From Aquabacter spiritensis (GTDB taxonomy: Bacteria; Pseudomonadota; Alphaproteobacteria; Rhizobiales; Xanthobacteraceae), in assembly GCF_004346185.1 (NCBI RefSeq), contig NZ_SMAI01000010.1:62001-126000 (forward strand): DNA of 64,000 bases, in the 5' to 3' direction. Below, in pieces: positions 29,326 to 39,216 of the stretch (positions within the stretch are counted from its first letter, which is position 1; each line of letters opens with the position of its first letter). Below the pieces are notes generated by a model that saw only the letters and a program-made list of their open reading frames with translations, was not told where the DNA came from and did not search any database. Position numbers and translations under genes: made by a program.

Positions 29326-29344
29326 GGCCGGGCTCGTCCCGGCC
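29326..29344. repeat. REP-like intergenic stem-loop between sufD and sufS
   Basis: GGCCGGG and CCCGGCC form a 7-bp perfect stem with a CTCGT loop; the complement reads GTCACGGCCGGGACGAGCCC, similar in design to the element at 27146-27168. Both sit in spacers of the same operon, where they could influence mRNA processing. Confidence 0.6.
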
Positions 29345-29379
29345 GTGACCGTCACTCGGATTGAACGGACGATCGCCGC

Positions 29380-30627
29380 ATGACCCAGGCCCATCTCCCC
29401 CTCGCCGAGGGCGCCTTTGACCTCGAAGCGGTCCGCGCGGATTTTCCGGCGCTGGCGCTGACCGTCAACGGCCATCCTCTGACCTATCTCGACAATGCCG
29501 CCTCGGCGCAGAAGCCGCGCCAGGTGCTGGACCGCATGCGGCAGGCCTACGAGAGCGAATATTCCAATGTCCATCGCGGCCTGCATTATCTCGCCAATGC
29601 CGCGACCGAGGGCTTCGAGCAGGCGCGCGAGACGGTGCGGGCCTTCCTCAATGCCGCGAGCGTGGATGAGATCATCTTCACCCGCTCGGGCACCGGCGCG
29701 ATCAATCTCGTCGCGGGATCGCTCGGACAGTCGATCGGCGCGGGCGACGAGATCGTCCTCTCGATCATGGAGCATCATTCCAACATCGTGCCGTGGCATT
29801 TCCTGCGCGAGCGCAAGGGGGCGGTGATCAAATGGGCGCCGGTGCGCGAGGACGGGTCATTCGACCTCGAGGCCTTCGCCGCTCTGCTCACGCCGCGCAC
29901 CCGGATCGTCGCGCTCACCCAGATGTCCAACGTGCTCGGCACCGTGACCCCGGTGAAAGAAATCGCGCGCCTCGCCCATCATGTGGGAGCGAAGGTGCTG
30001 ATCGACGGCTGCCAGAGCGCCGTGCACATGCCGGTCGACGTGCGCGACCTCGATGTCGATTTCTTCGCCGTGACCGGCCACAAGCTCTATGGCCCGACCG
30101 GCATCGGGGTGCTTTACGGCAAGCGCGATCTGCTCGCCCAGATGCCGCCCTACGAGGGCGGCGGCGAAATGATCCGCGAGGTCGGCGAGGAGCGGGTCAC
30201 CTATGCCGCGCCGCCCCACCGGTTCGAGGCGGGCACGCCGCCCATCGTCCAGGCGATCGGGCTCGGCGCGGCCCTCGATTACATGACCGCGATCGGCCGC
30301 GACCGCATCGCGGCGCACGAAGCGGCGCTCTCGCGCTATGCCCACGATCGGCTCGGCGCCATGAACAGCCTCCGGATCATCGGCACGGCCGAAGGCAAGG
30401 GCGCGATCATCTCGTTCGAGATGAAGGGCGCGCATCCCCACGACGTTGCGACTGTCCTCGACCGGTACGGCGTTGCGGTCCGCGCCGGCACCCATTGCGC
30501 CCAGCCGCTGCTTGCCCGATATGGATCGACAGCGACCTGCCGGGCCTCGCTCGGCCTCTATAACGGACCCGAGGATGTGGACCGCCTTGCGCGGGCCCTG
30601 CTGAAGGCGCAGGATTTGTTCTCATGA
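29380..30627 (+). CDS. sufS: Cysteine desulfurase SufS (group II)
   Basis: A 415-residue PLP-dependent desulfurase that delivers sulfur to SufB. It has YLDNAASAQKPRQVL, YSNVHRGLHYLANAAT, the PLP-lysine motif VTGHKLYGPTGIG (Lys235) and the short-loop catalytic motif RAGTHCAQPLL (Cys373), which defines group II and normally needs a SufE or SufU partner. No sufE or sufU is encoded in the window. The next gene overlaps by ATGA. Confidence 0.94.
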   Translation: MTQAHLPLAEGAFDLEAVRADFPALALTVNGHPLTYLDNAASAQKPRQVLDRMRQAYESEYSNVHRGLHYLANAATEGFEQARETVRAFLNAASVDEIIFTRSGTGAINLVAGSLGQSIGAGDEIVLSIMEHHSNIVPWHFLRERKGAVIKWAPVREDGSFDLEAFAALLTPRTRIVALTQMSNVLGTVTPVKEIARLAHHVGAKVLIDGCQSAVHMPVDVRDLDVDFFAVTGHKLYGPTGIGVLYGKRDLLAQMPPYEGGGEMIREVGEERVTYAAPPHRFEAGTPPIVQAIGLGAALDYMTAIGRDRIAAHEAALSRYAHDRLGAMNSLRIIGTAEGKGAIISFEMKGAHPHDVATVLDRYGVAVRAGTHCAQPLLARYGSTATCRASLGLYNGPEDVDRLARALLKAQDLFS

Positions 30628-30995
30628 CCGACATCGCCACCGAAAATCCCAACGCTCCGGCGATTACCGCCCAGATTCCGGAAGCGGAACTCACGCGGCT
30701 CACCGACGACATCGTCGGCGCGCTCAAGTCCGTCTACGATCCGGAAATCCCCGTCGACATCTACGAACTCGGCCTGATCTACAAGGTCGACATCGCCGAC
30801 GACCGGTCCGTGGCGGTGGAGATGACGCTGACCACGCCGAACTGCCCCGCGGCGGCCGAACTGCCCGGCATGGTCGAGAATGCGGTCGCTTCGGTCGAGG
30901 GCGTCGGCGCGGTGAGCGTCGACGTCACCTTCGATCCGCCCTGGGACCAGGGCCGGATGTCGGAAGAAGCGCGCGCGACCCTCAATCTCTGGTGA
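30624..30995 (+). CDS. sufT: SufT/MIP18-family Fe-S assembly protein
   Basis: A 123-residue protein of the MIP18/DUF59 family found at the end of alphaproteobacterial suf operons and thought to assist cluster maturation or delivery. The signature VYDPEIPVDIYELGLIYKVD is followed by MTLTTPNCPAAAELP (family Cys) and VDVTFDPPWDQGRMSEEAR. It overlaps sufS by ATGA. The A-type carrier SufA, which usually follows, is absent; a convergent thiamine gene begins instead. Confidence 0.9.
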   Translation: MTDIATENPNAPAITAQIPEAELTRLTDDIVGALKSVYDPEIPVDIYELGLIYKVDIADDRSVAVEMTLTTPNCPAAAELPGMVENAVASVEGVGAVSVDVTFDPPWDQGRMSEEARATLNLW

Positions 30996-31007
30996 CCGCA
31001 CAGGACA

Positions 31008-31631
31008 TCAGGCGGCGTCCGACCAGGCTCTGAGCAGGGCACGGGCTTCGGCCTCCGGGTCCGGCGCGCGCATGAGGCCGCCCATAACGGCGATCCCCTG
31101 GGCCCCAGCCGCCTTGCACCGGGCGGCGTTCGCCGCATCGATGCCGCCGAGCGCCAGAAGCGGCACCCGGCAGACGCCGACCAGGTGGCGCAGTCCATCA
31201 GCCTCCAGTGCCGGCCCATAGCCCGGCTTCGAGGCGGTGGCGAAGGCCGGGCCAGCCACGACATAATCCAGCACCCCGGGCTCCGCCTCGGCCGCCTCGG
31301 CTGCGGCGTGGACCGACTGGCCGATCAGGGCGCCGGCGCCCAGCCGGGCGCGCGCGTCTGCGGCATCGGCCCCGGCCGCGAGATGCACGCCGTCGAGACC
31401 TGCGCGCGCGGCGAGGTCGGCGGTGCCGTGCAAGGTCACCCGGGCACCGAACCGCGCCCCGAGAGCCGCGACCTCGCCCGCGAGCGCGATCTGGGCAAGA
31501 TCCGCCAGATCCTTCTCCCGGACGCTGATCCACCGCACTCCGCCGGCCAGCGCCGCGGCGACCACGTCCAGCAGCGCGATCCGGGACTGGCCACGATCGG
31601 TGATCAGGAGGAGAGGCGGGAAGGGTAGCAT
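31008..31631 (-). CDS. thiE: Thiamine phosphate synthase / TenI-family protein
   Basis: A 207-residue TIM-barrel protein of the ThiE/TenI superfamily. ThiE joins the thiazole and pyrimidine parts of thiamine; TenI isomerises the thiazole. LLLITDRG, SVREKDL, DGVHLAAGAD, IGQSVHAAAEA, DYVVAGPAF and QGIAVMGGLM are visible. GPAFATASKPGYG departs from the ThiE GPxFPTxTK motif, and the IGQSVH and IAVMGG segments look TenI-like, so the exact reaction is uncertain. ATG 31631 is the first sensible start. No TPP riboswitch is visible upstream. A transporter gene on the other strand separates it from thiG. Confidence 0.75.
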   Translation of the reverse strand: MLPFPPLLLITDRGQSRIALLDVVAAALAGGVRWISVREKDLADLAQIALAGEVAALGARFGARVTLHGTADLAARAGLDGVHLAAGADAADARARLGAGALIGQSVHAAAEAAEAEPGVLDYVVAGPAFATASKPGYGPALEADGLRHLVGVCRVPLLALGGIDAANAARCKAAGAQGIAVMGGLMRAPDPEAEARALLRAWSDAA

Positions 31632-31814
31632 GTCCGCACCGTGCCGGCAGGGCGAGGGGAGGCGCGCACAATGCCGAGCGCCCGTCGGTGCTTCAACCGC
31701 GTTCGCCTCTCTCGTCCGAAGATCCGCCCGGCGGCCTATTCGTCCCATGGCGCCCTGATGGAAGATCGTTAGTGTGGATCGCTGCAAAGCTTAGCGATCC
31801 GAGGAGCGGTCATC

Positions 31815-32984
31815 GTGGTGAATTTAGCTTCGTCCACCGGAGCCTCCGGCCCGGCTCCGGCAGGCAACCTGAAAGAGATGATCCGCCAGTTTACGCCCAA
31901 TTGGTTCGGGGCGACCATGGGAACCGGCGTCCTCGCGCTCGCGCTCAATCAGTTTCCGATCGAGATCCCGATCCTGCACGATATCGGCCGGATCCTCTGG
32001 TTGTTCAACATCGCCCTCTTCACTTTGTTCGCCGCCATGTATGCCGCGCGGTGGATCTTCTTCTTCGACGAGGCGAAGCGCATCTTCCACCATCCCGTGG
32101 TCTCGATGTTCTTCGGCACGATCCCGATGGGGCTTGCGACCATCATCAACGGCTTCCTTGCCTTCGGTGTGCCGCTCTGGGGCGCGACCGCGATCTCCAT
32201 CGCCCATGCCCTGTGGTGGATCGACGTCGCGATGGCAGTCGCCTGCGGCCTGCTGATCCCGTTTTTGATGTTCACCCGACAGGATCACAGCCTTGAAAAG
32301 ATGACTGCCGTCTGGCTCTTGCCGATCGTGGCGGCGGAGGTCGCGGCCGCCAGCGGGGCGCTTCTGGTCCCCAGTCTGCCGCCCGGCGAAGCCTATGACG
32401 TCCACATCATCAGCTATGTGTTGTGGGCCTATTCCGTGCCGCTCGCCATGAGCATCCTGGTGATCCTGTTGCTGCGGCTCATTCTCTACAAGCTGCCGAC
32501 GCGCGACATGGCCGCCTCCGGCTGGCTCGCGCTCGGCCCGATCGGCACCGGATCGCTCGGTCTGCTGCTCCTGGGAACCAATGCCCCGACGATCTATGCG
32601 GCGAGCGGACTGCCCGGCGTCGGCGAGGTCGGCTTCGGCATCGGCGTCATCGGCGGCGCCATTCTGTGGGGCTACGGGGCGTGGTGGCTGATGCTCGCCA
32701 TGTTGAAAACCGTGCGCTATCTCAACGAGGGCATGCCGTTCAATATCGGCTGGTGGGCCTTCACCTTCCCGCTCGGCGTCTATTCGCTGGCGACCCTCGC
32801 TCTGGCGCGGATCACCCATTTCTGGTTTTTCTCCGCCGTCGGCGGTGCGCTGATCGTCTTGCTCGCGGTGTTCTGGACGATCGTGATGGCGCGCACCCTG
32901 CATGGGGCCTGGCGCGGCCACCTGTTCTTCGCCCCCTGCCTGGTCTCCGGGGTCGCGCCCATCGAGCCGCGCACGAAGCTGTAA
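31815..32984 (+). CDS. TDT-family transporter (TehA/SLAC1-like)
   Basis: A 389-residue protein with about ten hydrophobic helices, of the tellurite-resistance/dicarboxylate transporter family that also includes anion channels SLAC1 and TehA. The N-terminal FTPNWFGATMGTGVLALAL and the repeated W-x-F pattern in helix 9 (NIGWWAFTFPLGVYSLATLAL) are typical. GTG 31815 has GAGGAG upstream. The substrate could be sulfite, malate or another small anion. It lies in opposite orientation between thiG and thiE, splitting what is often one cluster. Confidence 0.85.
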   Translation: MVNLASSTGASGPAPAGNLKEMIRQFTPNWFGATMGTGVLALALNQFPIEIPILHDIGRILWLFNIALFTLFAAMYAARWIFFFDEAKRIFHHPVVSMFFGTIPMGLATIINGFLAFGVPLWGATAISIAHALWWIDVAMAVACGLLIPFLMFTRQDHSLEKMTAVWLLPIVAAEVAAASGALLVPSLPPGEAYDVHIISYVLWAYSVPLAMSILVILLLRLILYKLPTRDMAASGWLALGPIGTGSLGLLLLGTNAPTIYAASGLPGVGEVGFGIGVIGGAILWGYGAWWLMLAMLKTVRYLNEGMPFNIGWWAFTFPLGVYSLATLALARITHFWFFSAVGGALIVLLAVFWTIVMARTLHGAWRGHLFFAPCLVSGVAPIEPRTKL

Positions 32985-32996
32985 AGCGGACGGGTC

Positions 32997-34014
<1,018 letters not shown>

Positions 34015-34018
<4 letters not shown>

Positions 34019-35181
34019 TCCGCCGCCGCGCGGGGCCGAAACCGGTCCGCCCCGAACGGTGCCGCGAACGGATCGGTCCGGCCCGCCAGAATGAGATCGG
34101 TGATCGCCCGCACCGTGACCGGCAGCAGCAGGATGCCGTTGCGGTGGTGGCCGGTGGCGAAGACCAGACCCTCCAGAGCGCCGGGCCCGAGGATCGGGGC
34201 ATCGTCCCGGCTACCGGGCCGGAAACCGACCCATTGCTCGATCACGGGCAGTTCCTCGATGGTCGGCAGCGCCCGCCAGGCATGGGTGAGGAGGGCGAGC
34301 TGACCGCCCGCCGTCAGGCTTGTGTCGAAGCCCTTTTCCTCCACCGTCGCGCCGATGATCAGCCGCCCATCCTTTCGCGGAACGAGATAGGTGCCCGGCC
34401 CCCACAGCACGTGGGAGAGAATCGGGGCGGCCGGATCCATCTGCAGCGCCAGCATCTGGCCTTTGATTGGACGCACCGGGAGCGGTGGTGCCGGGGCGAT
34501 GTCCACCCCGCGCGACCACGCGCCCGCGGCCAGCACGACGATGTCCGCCGGATGCAGGTCGTCGCCGACCATCACGCCGCGCACCCGCCCGGCGGTGCTC
34601 GCGACTTTGGCGACTGAAGCGTCTTCGTGCAGTGAGAGTCCGGTGGTCAGCGCCGCCGCCTTGAGCGCCGCCGCCACTTTGCGGTTGTCGGCCTGATGGT
34701 CCTGCGGGCACCAGAGCGCCCCGGAAATCTTGGTCGCGAGATGCGGCTCGCGCCGCCGGACCTCGGCGCCCGTCAGCCATTCGACCGGCAGGCCGAGTTG
34801 CTGCTGAAAGGCGTGCTGGTGGCGCAGGCGTGCCGCATCGTCGGCGGTGAGCGCGACCACAAGCGTTCCACTTTCCCGGTACTCCACCTCCAACCCGGAC
34901 GCCGCCTCCAGCGCGGCGGCGAAGCCCGGCCACAGGCGCTGGCTCTCGCGGTTGAGGCCAAGCAGGGCTTCCTCCCCGGGCTCGGCTTCGGCGCAGGCGG
35001 CAAGCATGCCCGCGGCGGCGTGACTCGCCCCCGCGCCGGCCTTGCCGGCGTCGAAGATGTCGACGCGGCAGCCGGCCTCCGCCAGCTTCCAGCCGATGGC
35101 GAGGCCGATCACCCCGGCGCCGACGATGGCGATTCGGGGACGGGACGTTGCAACAAATGGGGGCGACAAGCTCTCGCTCAT
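34015..35181 (-). CDS. thiO: Glycine oxidase ThiO
   Basis: A 388-residue FAD enzyme that oxidises glycine to the imine needed by ThiG in aerobic thiazole synthesis. The dinucleotide-binding motif is IAIVGAGVIGLAIGWKLAEAG, with ASHAAAGMLAACAEAEPGEE and the C-terminal PRKDGRLIIGATVEEKGFD and VFATGHHRNGILLLPVT. ATG 35181 directly follows GGAGGAGCCG, which is part of the TPP riboswitch expression platform. It is the first gene of thiO-S-G. Confidence 0.94.
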
Positions 35182-35184
35182 CGG

Positions 35185-35262
35185 CTCCTCCCTACGCTGG
35201 CATGATCCAGACAGGTTCGATGGGTATGATCTCAGCCGCACATGATGTGCGGCACCCCAGGC
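35185..35262 (-). promoter_or_regulatory. TPP riboswitch (THI element) upstream of thiO
   Basis: On the minus strand the conserved parts of the TPP aptamer appear in order: GGGGTGCC, a 6-bp stem-loop GCACATCATGTGC, GGCTGAGA, ATACCCATCGAACCTGTCTG, GATCATGCCAGCGTAGGGA. Both binding motifs (CTGAGA and the ACC...GATNATGCCAGCG part) are intact. The 3' end GGGAGGAGCCG is the thiO Shine-Dalgarno, and CGGC at the 5' side (about 35261-35264) can pair with GCCG before the ATG, so ligand-bound P1 would hide the ribosome site. Confidence 0.93.
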
Positions 35263-35375
35263 CGGTGTTTCATTATCACCGCTCTTTGCTGAGACGGCAA
35301 GGAAAACCACCCGCCGGCCGGCTCGACACCGCCATTTGTTCGCGTTATGTTCTATTTTTCACCGGAGATGCAGAC

Positions 35376-35981
35376 ATGAAGCTCTATTGGGCGCCCCAGA
35401 CCCGCGCCTTCCGCACCCTCTGGCTGATGGAGGAGGCTGGCCTGCCCTATGAGCGCCAGCTCATGAGCCTGGGGGACGGATCGCTCCAGAGCGCGGCCTA
35501 TCGCGCCATCAATCCGATGATGAAGGTCCCGGCTTTGGAGGATGGGCCGACCACGGTCGCGGAGAGCGGCGCCATCTGCGCCTATGTCGCCGACTTGGCG
35601 CCGGACGGAAAGCTCGCTCCGCCCATCGGCGATCCGGCACGCGGCCGCTATCTGCAAGGCCTGTTCTTCGACGCCGCCTGCGTGGAGGCGGCCTTCGTGG
35701 AGAAGCTCGCCAAGCTCGAGATCCCGGCGCGGTCCGCCGGCTGGGGCTCCTTCGACCGGGTCATGGATGTGGCGGAGACCCTGATCACGCCCGGCCCCTG
35801 GGTGCTCGGCGCGCGTTTCTCGGCCGCCGACGTGATGCTCGGCTGCGACCTCTGGTACGGCATGAATCTGCTGAAGGTGATCACCGACCGGCCGGTGCTC
35901 GAAGCCTATGTCGCGCGCTGCGTCGCGCGGCCGGCCTTCCAGCGCGCCGAGGCGATCGAGGCGGAGGCGCTCCCCGCATGA
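35376..35981 (+). CDS. Glutathione S-transferase-family protein
   Basis: A 201-residue cytosolic GST. The thioredoxin-like domain spans residues 1-75 (MKLYWAPQTRAFRTLWLMEE, PMMKVPALEDG with the cis-Pro, and AESGAICAYVAD with the glutathione-binding Glu-Ser). The all-helical C-terminal domain contains FSAADVMLGCDLWYG with the N-capping Ser/Asp. Start ATG 35376. The substrate is unknown. It is divergent from the thiO riboswitch. Confidence 0.88.
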   Translation: MKLYWAPQTRAFRTLWLMEEAGLPYERQLMSLGDGSLQSAAYRAINPMMKVPALEDGPTTVAESGAICAYVADLAPDGKLAPPIGDPARGRYLQGLFFDAACVEAAFVEKLAKLEIPARSAGWGSFDRVMDVAETLITPGPWVLGARFSAADVMLGCDLWYGMNLLKVITDRPVLEAYVARCVARPAFQRAEAIEAEALPA

Positions 35982-36040
35982 GGCGGTGAACAGGCGCGGC
36001 GCGAGGCTGCGCGTCGCGGCCCGGCCCGTTATAAGACAGC

Positions 36041-36484
36041 ATGCTGCCGTTTCGCCCCTTGCTTCGCCGCGTCACCCACGGGGTCACTCTCGGGGTCCGC
36101 GTCCTCGTCCTGACCCCCGACGAAAGGGTGTTGATGGTGCGTCACGGTTATGGTCCCGGATGGCACCTGCCGGGCGGCGGGGTGGATGTCGGCGAGACCG
36201 CCGAGGACGCGGCGCGGCGGGAATTGCTGGAGGAGACCAATGTCGCCGCCGAAGGGCCGCTCGCGCTTCTCGGCCTGTTCTTCAATGCCGGATTCGGTGG
36301 CCGCGACCATGTCGCCTGCTATCGCGCGCCGATTTATACCTGCGGGCCACTTCCCAAGCCGCGATTCGAAATCGCCGAAATCGGCTATTTCCCGTTGCGC
36401 GCGCCGCCGCCCGACGTGTCTGGGGGAACCGCGCGGCGGCTGGCCGAAGTGCGGGGCGAGGCCCCGGTGTCGCCGCTCTGGTGA
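36041..36484 (+). CDS. Nudix hydrolase
   Basis: A 147-residue NUDIX domain protein hydrolysing a nucleoside diphosphate linked to another group. The Nudix box is [20 protein letters not shown] followed by NV; it has all catalytic Glu residues of GX5EX7REUXEEXGU, but the final Gly is Asn. HLPGGG precedes it. ATG 36041 is the start. Substrate specificity cannot be told. Confidence 0.87.
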   Translation: MLPFRPLLRRVTHGVTLGVRVLVLTPDERVLMVRHGYGPGWHLPGGGVDVGETAEDAARRELLEETNVAAEGPLALLGLFFNAGFGGRDHVACYRAPIYTCGPLPKPRFEIAEIGYFPLRAPPPDVSGGTARRLAEVRGEAPVSPLW

Positions 36485-36680
36485 GGCGCAATGCCGCCCG
36501 CGGCGCGCCGTGCGGGCCGCGGCTTGTGCATTTGCCGGGCGCGACGAAAATCGTAATGTGCGCCGGACGATGACGGCCGCTTTCCGCAGGGCGAGGCGGC
36601 CGGCCAGGACGATCGCGGCCGCGGCCGCAGCCGCTCGGGTGCGCTGCGCCCCGGGATGCGGCGAGATGGGAGAGAAGACG

Positions 36681-37898
36681 ATGGCCGAACCCGCGAAGCT
36701 CGATGACGTCCGCGCCGCCAAGGCCGGTTTCGACTGGCAGGACCCTTTCGATCTCGAGGGGCAGCTCACCGAGGAAGAGCGGCTGGTGCGCGACACGGCC
36801 CGGGACTATGCCCAGGAGAAGCTCCTGCCGCGCGTCACCAGCGCCTATCTGGAAGAGCGGTTCGACCGGGAGGTGTTCAACGAGATGGGCGCGCTCGGCC
36901 TGCTCGGGCCGACCATCCCCGAGGAATATGGTGGCGCCGGGCTCGGCTATGTCGCCTATGGCCTCGCCGCGCGCGAGGTGGAGCGGGTCGATTCCGGCTA
37001 TCGTTCGAGCATGAGCGTCCAGTCCTCGCTCGTGATGCACCCGATCTTCGCCTATGGCAGCGAGGAGCAGCGCCGGAAATATCTGCCGAAGCTCGCCTCC
37101 GGCGAATGGATCGGCTGCTTCGGCCTCACCGAGCCGGATGCCGGCTCGGATCCCGGCGGCATGCGCACGCGGGCCGAGAAGATCGAGGGCGGCTACCGCC
37201 TCAACGGCTCCAAAATGTGGATCTCCAACGCACCGGTCGCCGACGTCGCGGTGATCTGGGCCAAGTCCTCGGCGCATGGCGACCAGATCCGCGGCTTCCT
37301 GGTCGAGCGCGGCGCGAAGGGTCTCTCCACCCCGAAGATCGAGCGCAAGCTCTCGCTCCGGGCCTCGGTCACCGGAGAGGTGGTCTTGGAGAATGTCGAG
37401 GTGCCGGAGGACAGCCTCCTGCCCAACGTGTCGGGCCTGAAGGGGCCGTTCGGTTGCCTCAACCGGGCCCGCTATGGCATCGGCTGGGGCGCCATGGGCG
37501 CGGCCGAGGCCTGCCTCCATGCGGCGCGCCAATATACGCTCGACCGCAGGCAGTTCGGCCGGCCGCTCGCCGCCACCCAATTGGTGCAGAAGAAGCTGGC
37601 GGACATGTCGACCGATATCGCCTTCGGGCTTCAGGCGTGCCTGCGGGCGGGCCGGCTGTTCGACGAGGGCCGGCTCTCCCCGGAGGCCATCTCCTATTTG
37701 AAGCGCAACAATTGCCAGAAGGCGCTCGACATCGCCCGGGTCGCGCGCGATATGCACGGCGGCAACGGCATATCGGCCGATTTCCACGTGATGCGCCACG
37801 CCGCCAACCTCGAGACGGTGAACACCTATGAGGGCACGAGCGACATTCACGCGCTGATCATCGGCCGCGCCATTACGGGGATTCAGGCGTTCTTCTGA
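36681..37898 (+). CDS. gcdH: Glutaryl-CoA dehydrogenase
   Basis: A 405-residue acyl-CoA dehydrogenase that oxidises and decarboxylates glutaryl-CoA to crotonyl-CoA in lysine/tryptophan catabolism. GcdH-type features are [20 protein letters not shown] at the N-terminus, [17 protein letters not shown] (FAD/substrate), [32 protein letters not shown] and [19 protein letters not shown] with the catalytic Glu. GGGAGAGAAG precedes ATG 36681. A CoA-transferase and ThDP-enzyme gene follow. Confidence 0.92.
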   Translation: MAEPAKLDDVRAAKAGFDWQDPFDLEGQLTEEERLVRDTARDYAQEKLLPRVTSAYLEERFDREVFNEMGALGLLGPTIPEEYGGAGLGYVAYGLAAREVERVDSGYRSSMSVQSSLVMHPIFAYGSEEQRRKYLPKLASGEWIGCFGLTEPDAGSDPGGMRTRAEKIEGGYRLNGSKMWISNAPVADVAVIWAKSSAHGDQIRGFLVERGAKGLSTPKIERKLSLRASVTGEVVLENVEVPEDSLLPNVSGLKGPFGCLNRARYGIGWGAMGAAEACLHAARQYTLDRRQFGRPLAATQLVQKKLADMSTDIAFGLQACLRAGRLFDEGRLSPEAISYLKRNNCQKALDIARVARDMHGGNGISADFHVMRHAANLETVNTYEGTSDIHALIIGRAITGIQAFF

Positions 37899-37976
37899 GC
37901 ACGGGCCGATCCGACCGGGTCGGTCGACCCGATCGGCGGATCGGCCTCCGACGCCGCGTCGTCGCCCTGCCGAATT

Positions 37977-38000
37977 GGCGGGCGCCGCGCGGCGCCCGCC
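37977..38000. terminator. GC-rich hairpin between gcdH and CoA-transferase gene
   Basis: GGCGGGCGCC and GGCGCCCGCC form a perfect 10-bp stem with a GCGC loop, followed by TTCCG and not a U-run. It could slow or partly terminate transcription, or protect the gcdH message; a true intrinsic terminator would normally have more U residues. Confidence 0.5.
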
Positions 38001-38040
38001 TTCCGATTGATCCGACGCGACGAATTGCAGAGACCTCTTC

Positions 38041-39216
38041 ATGGCCGCACCCCTCGCCGGCATTCGCGTGCTGGAACTCGCCCGCATCCTGGCCGGTCCC
38101 TGGGCGGGCCAATTGCTCGCCGATCTCGGGGCCGAGGTGATCAAGGTCGAACGGGCGGGGGCCGGCGACGACACCCGCGGCTGGGGGCCGCCTTTCGCGA
38201 CCGGGGCGGACGGCGCGCCGATCGGCGCGGCCTATTTCCACGCCACCAACCGCGGCAAGAAATCGATCGCACTGGATTTCGAGAGTCCGGAAGGGCAGGC
38301 GACGGTGCGGGCTCTGGCGGCCGAGAGCGATGTGCTGATCGAGAATTTCAAGGTCGGCGGACTGTCCCGCTTCGGCCTCGATCATGAGACGCTGAGCGCG
38401 CTCAATCCGCGCCTGATCTATTGCTCGGTCACCGGTTTCGGCCAGACCGGTCCCTATGCGCCGCGCGCCGGCTACGATTATCTCGTCCAGGGCATGGGCG
38501 GCCTGATGGATCTCAACGGAGAGGCGGCCGGCGAGCCGCAGAAGGTCGGGGTGGCGGTCGCCGACATCTTCACCGGCCTCTATGCGACGGCCGGCATTCT
38601 CGCGGCGCTGCACCGGCGCGGCGAGACCGGCAAGGGCGCCCGGATCGACATGGCGCTGCTCGACACCCAGGTCAGCGTTCTCGCCAACCAGGCGCTCAAT
38701 TTCCTCGTCTCCGGCGAGGTGCCGCACCGCATGGGCAATGCCCATCCCAACATCGTGCCCTACCAGGTGTTTCCCGCGGCGGACGGCCATCTCATCGTCG
38801 CGGTCGGCAATGACGGCCAGTTCGCGCGCTTCTGCGCCGTGCTCGGCGCCGCCGAGATCGCGCTCGACCCGAACCATCTGCACAATGCCGACCGGGTGCG
38901 CCACCGCGACACGCTCTGTGCGACGCTCGCGGCGCTGACGGCGAAATTTGCCCGGGACGATCTGCTCGCTCGGCTCGAGACCGTCGGCGTTCCCGCCGCG
39001 CCCATCAATGCGATCGATCAGGTTTTCGCGGATCCCCAGGTGATCCATCGCGGCCTGAAGGTGATGCTGCCGGAGGCGGGGGGCGGCACCGTGCCCAGCG
39101 TCGCCTGTCCGATCGTCATGGACGGCCAGCGCCTCGTCGCCTCGTCCGCCAGCCCGCGCCTCGGCGCCGACACCGCTTCCATTCTCGCTGCCCTTGCGGA
39201 GCACGCTGCGTCATGA
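38041..39216 (+). CDS. CaiB/BaiF-family (class III) CoA-transferase
   Basis: A 391-residue class III CoA-transferase. The N-terminal LAGIRVLELARILAGPWAGQ is the family signature. GAEVIKVERAGAGDDTRGWG, NRGKKSIALDFESPEG, CSVTGFGQTGPYAPRAGYDY and VAVADIFTGLYATAGILAAL contain the Asp used for the covalent CoA-ester intermediate. Located after glutaryl-CoA dehydrogenase, it may activate glutarate or a related dicarboxylate, as with SUGCT-type enzymes; this is inferred from context. Overlaps the next gene by ATGA. Confidence 0.87.
   Translation: MAAPLAGIRVLELARILAGPWAGQLLADLGAEVIKVERAGAGDDTRGWGPPFATGADGAPIGAAYFHATNRGKKSIALDFESPEGQATVRALAAESDVLIENFKVGGLSRFGLDHETLSALNPRLIYCSVTGFGQTGPYAPRAGYDYLVQGMGGLMDLNGEAAGEPQKVGVAVADIFTGLYATAGILAALHRRGETGKGARIDMALLDTQVSVLANQALNFLVSGEVPHRMGNAHPNIVPYQVFPAADGHLIVAVGNDGQFARFCAVLGAAEIALDPNHLHNADRVRHRDTLCATLAALTAKFARDDLLARLETVGVPAAPINAIDQVFADPQVIHRGLKVMLPEAGGGTVPSVACPIVMDGQRLVASSASPRLGADTASILAALAEHAAS

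Noticed and set aside
31632-31814. Second TPP riboswitch before thiE
   Set aside because: No CTGAGA or GATNATGCCAGCG on the minus strand of this interval.
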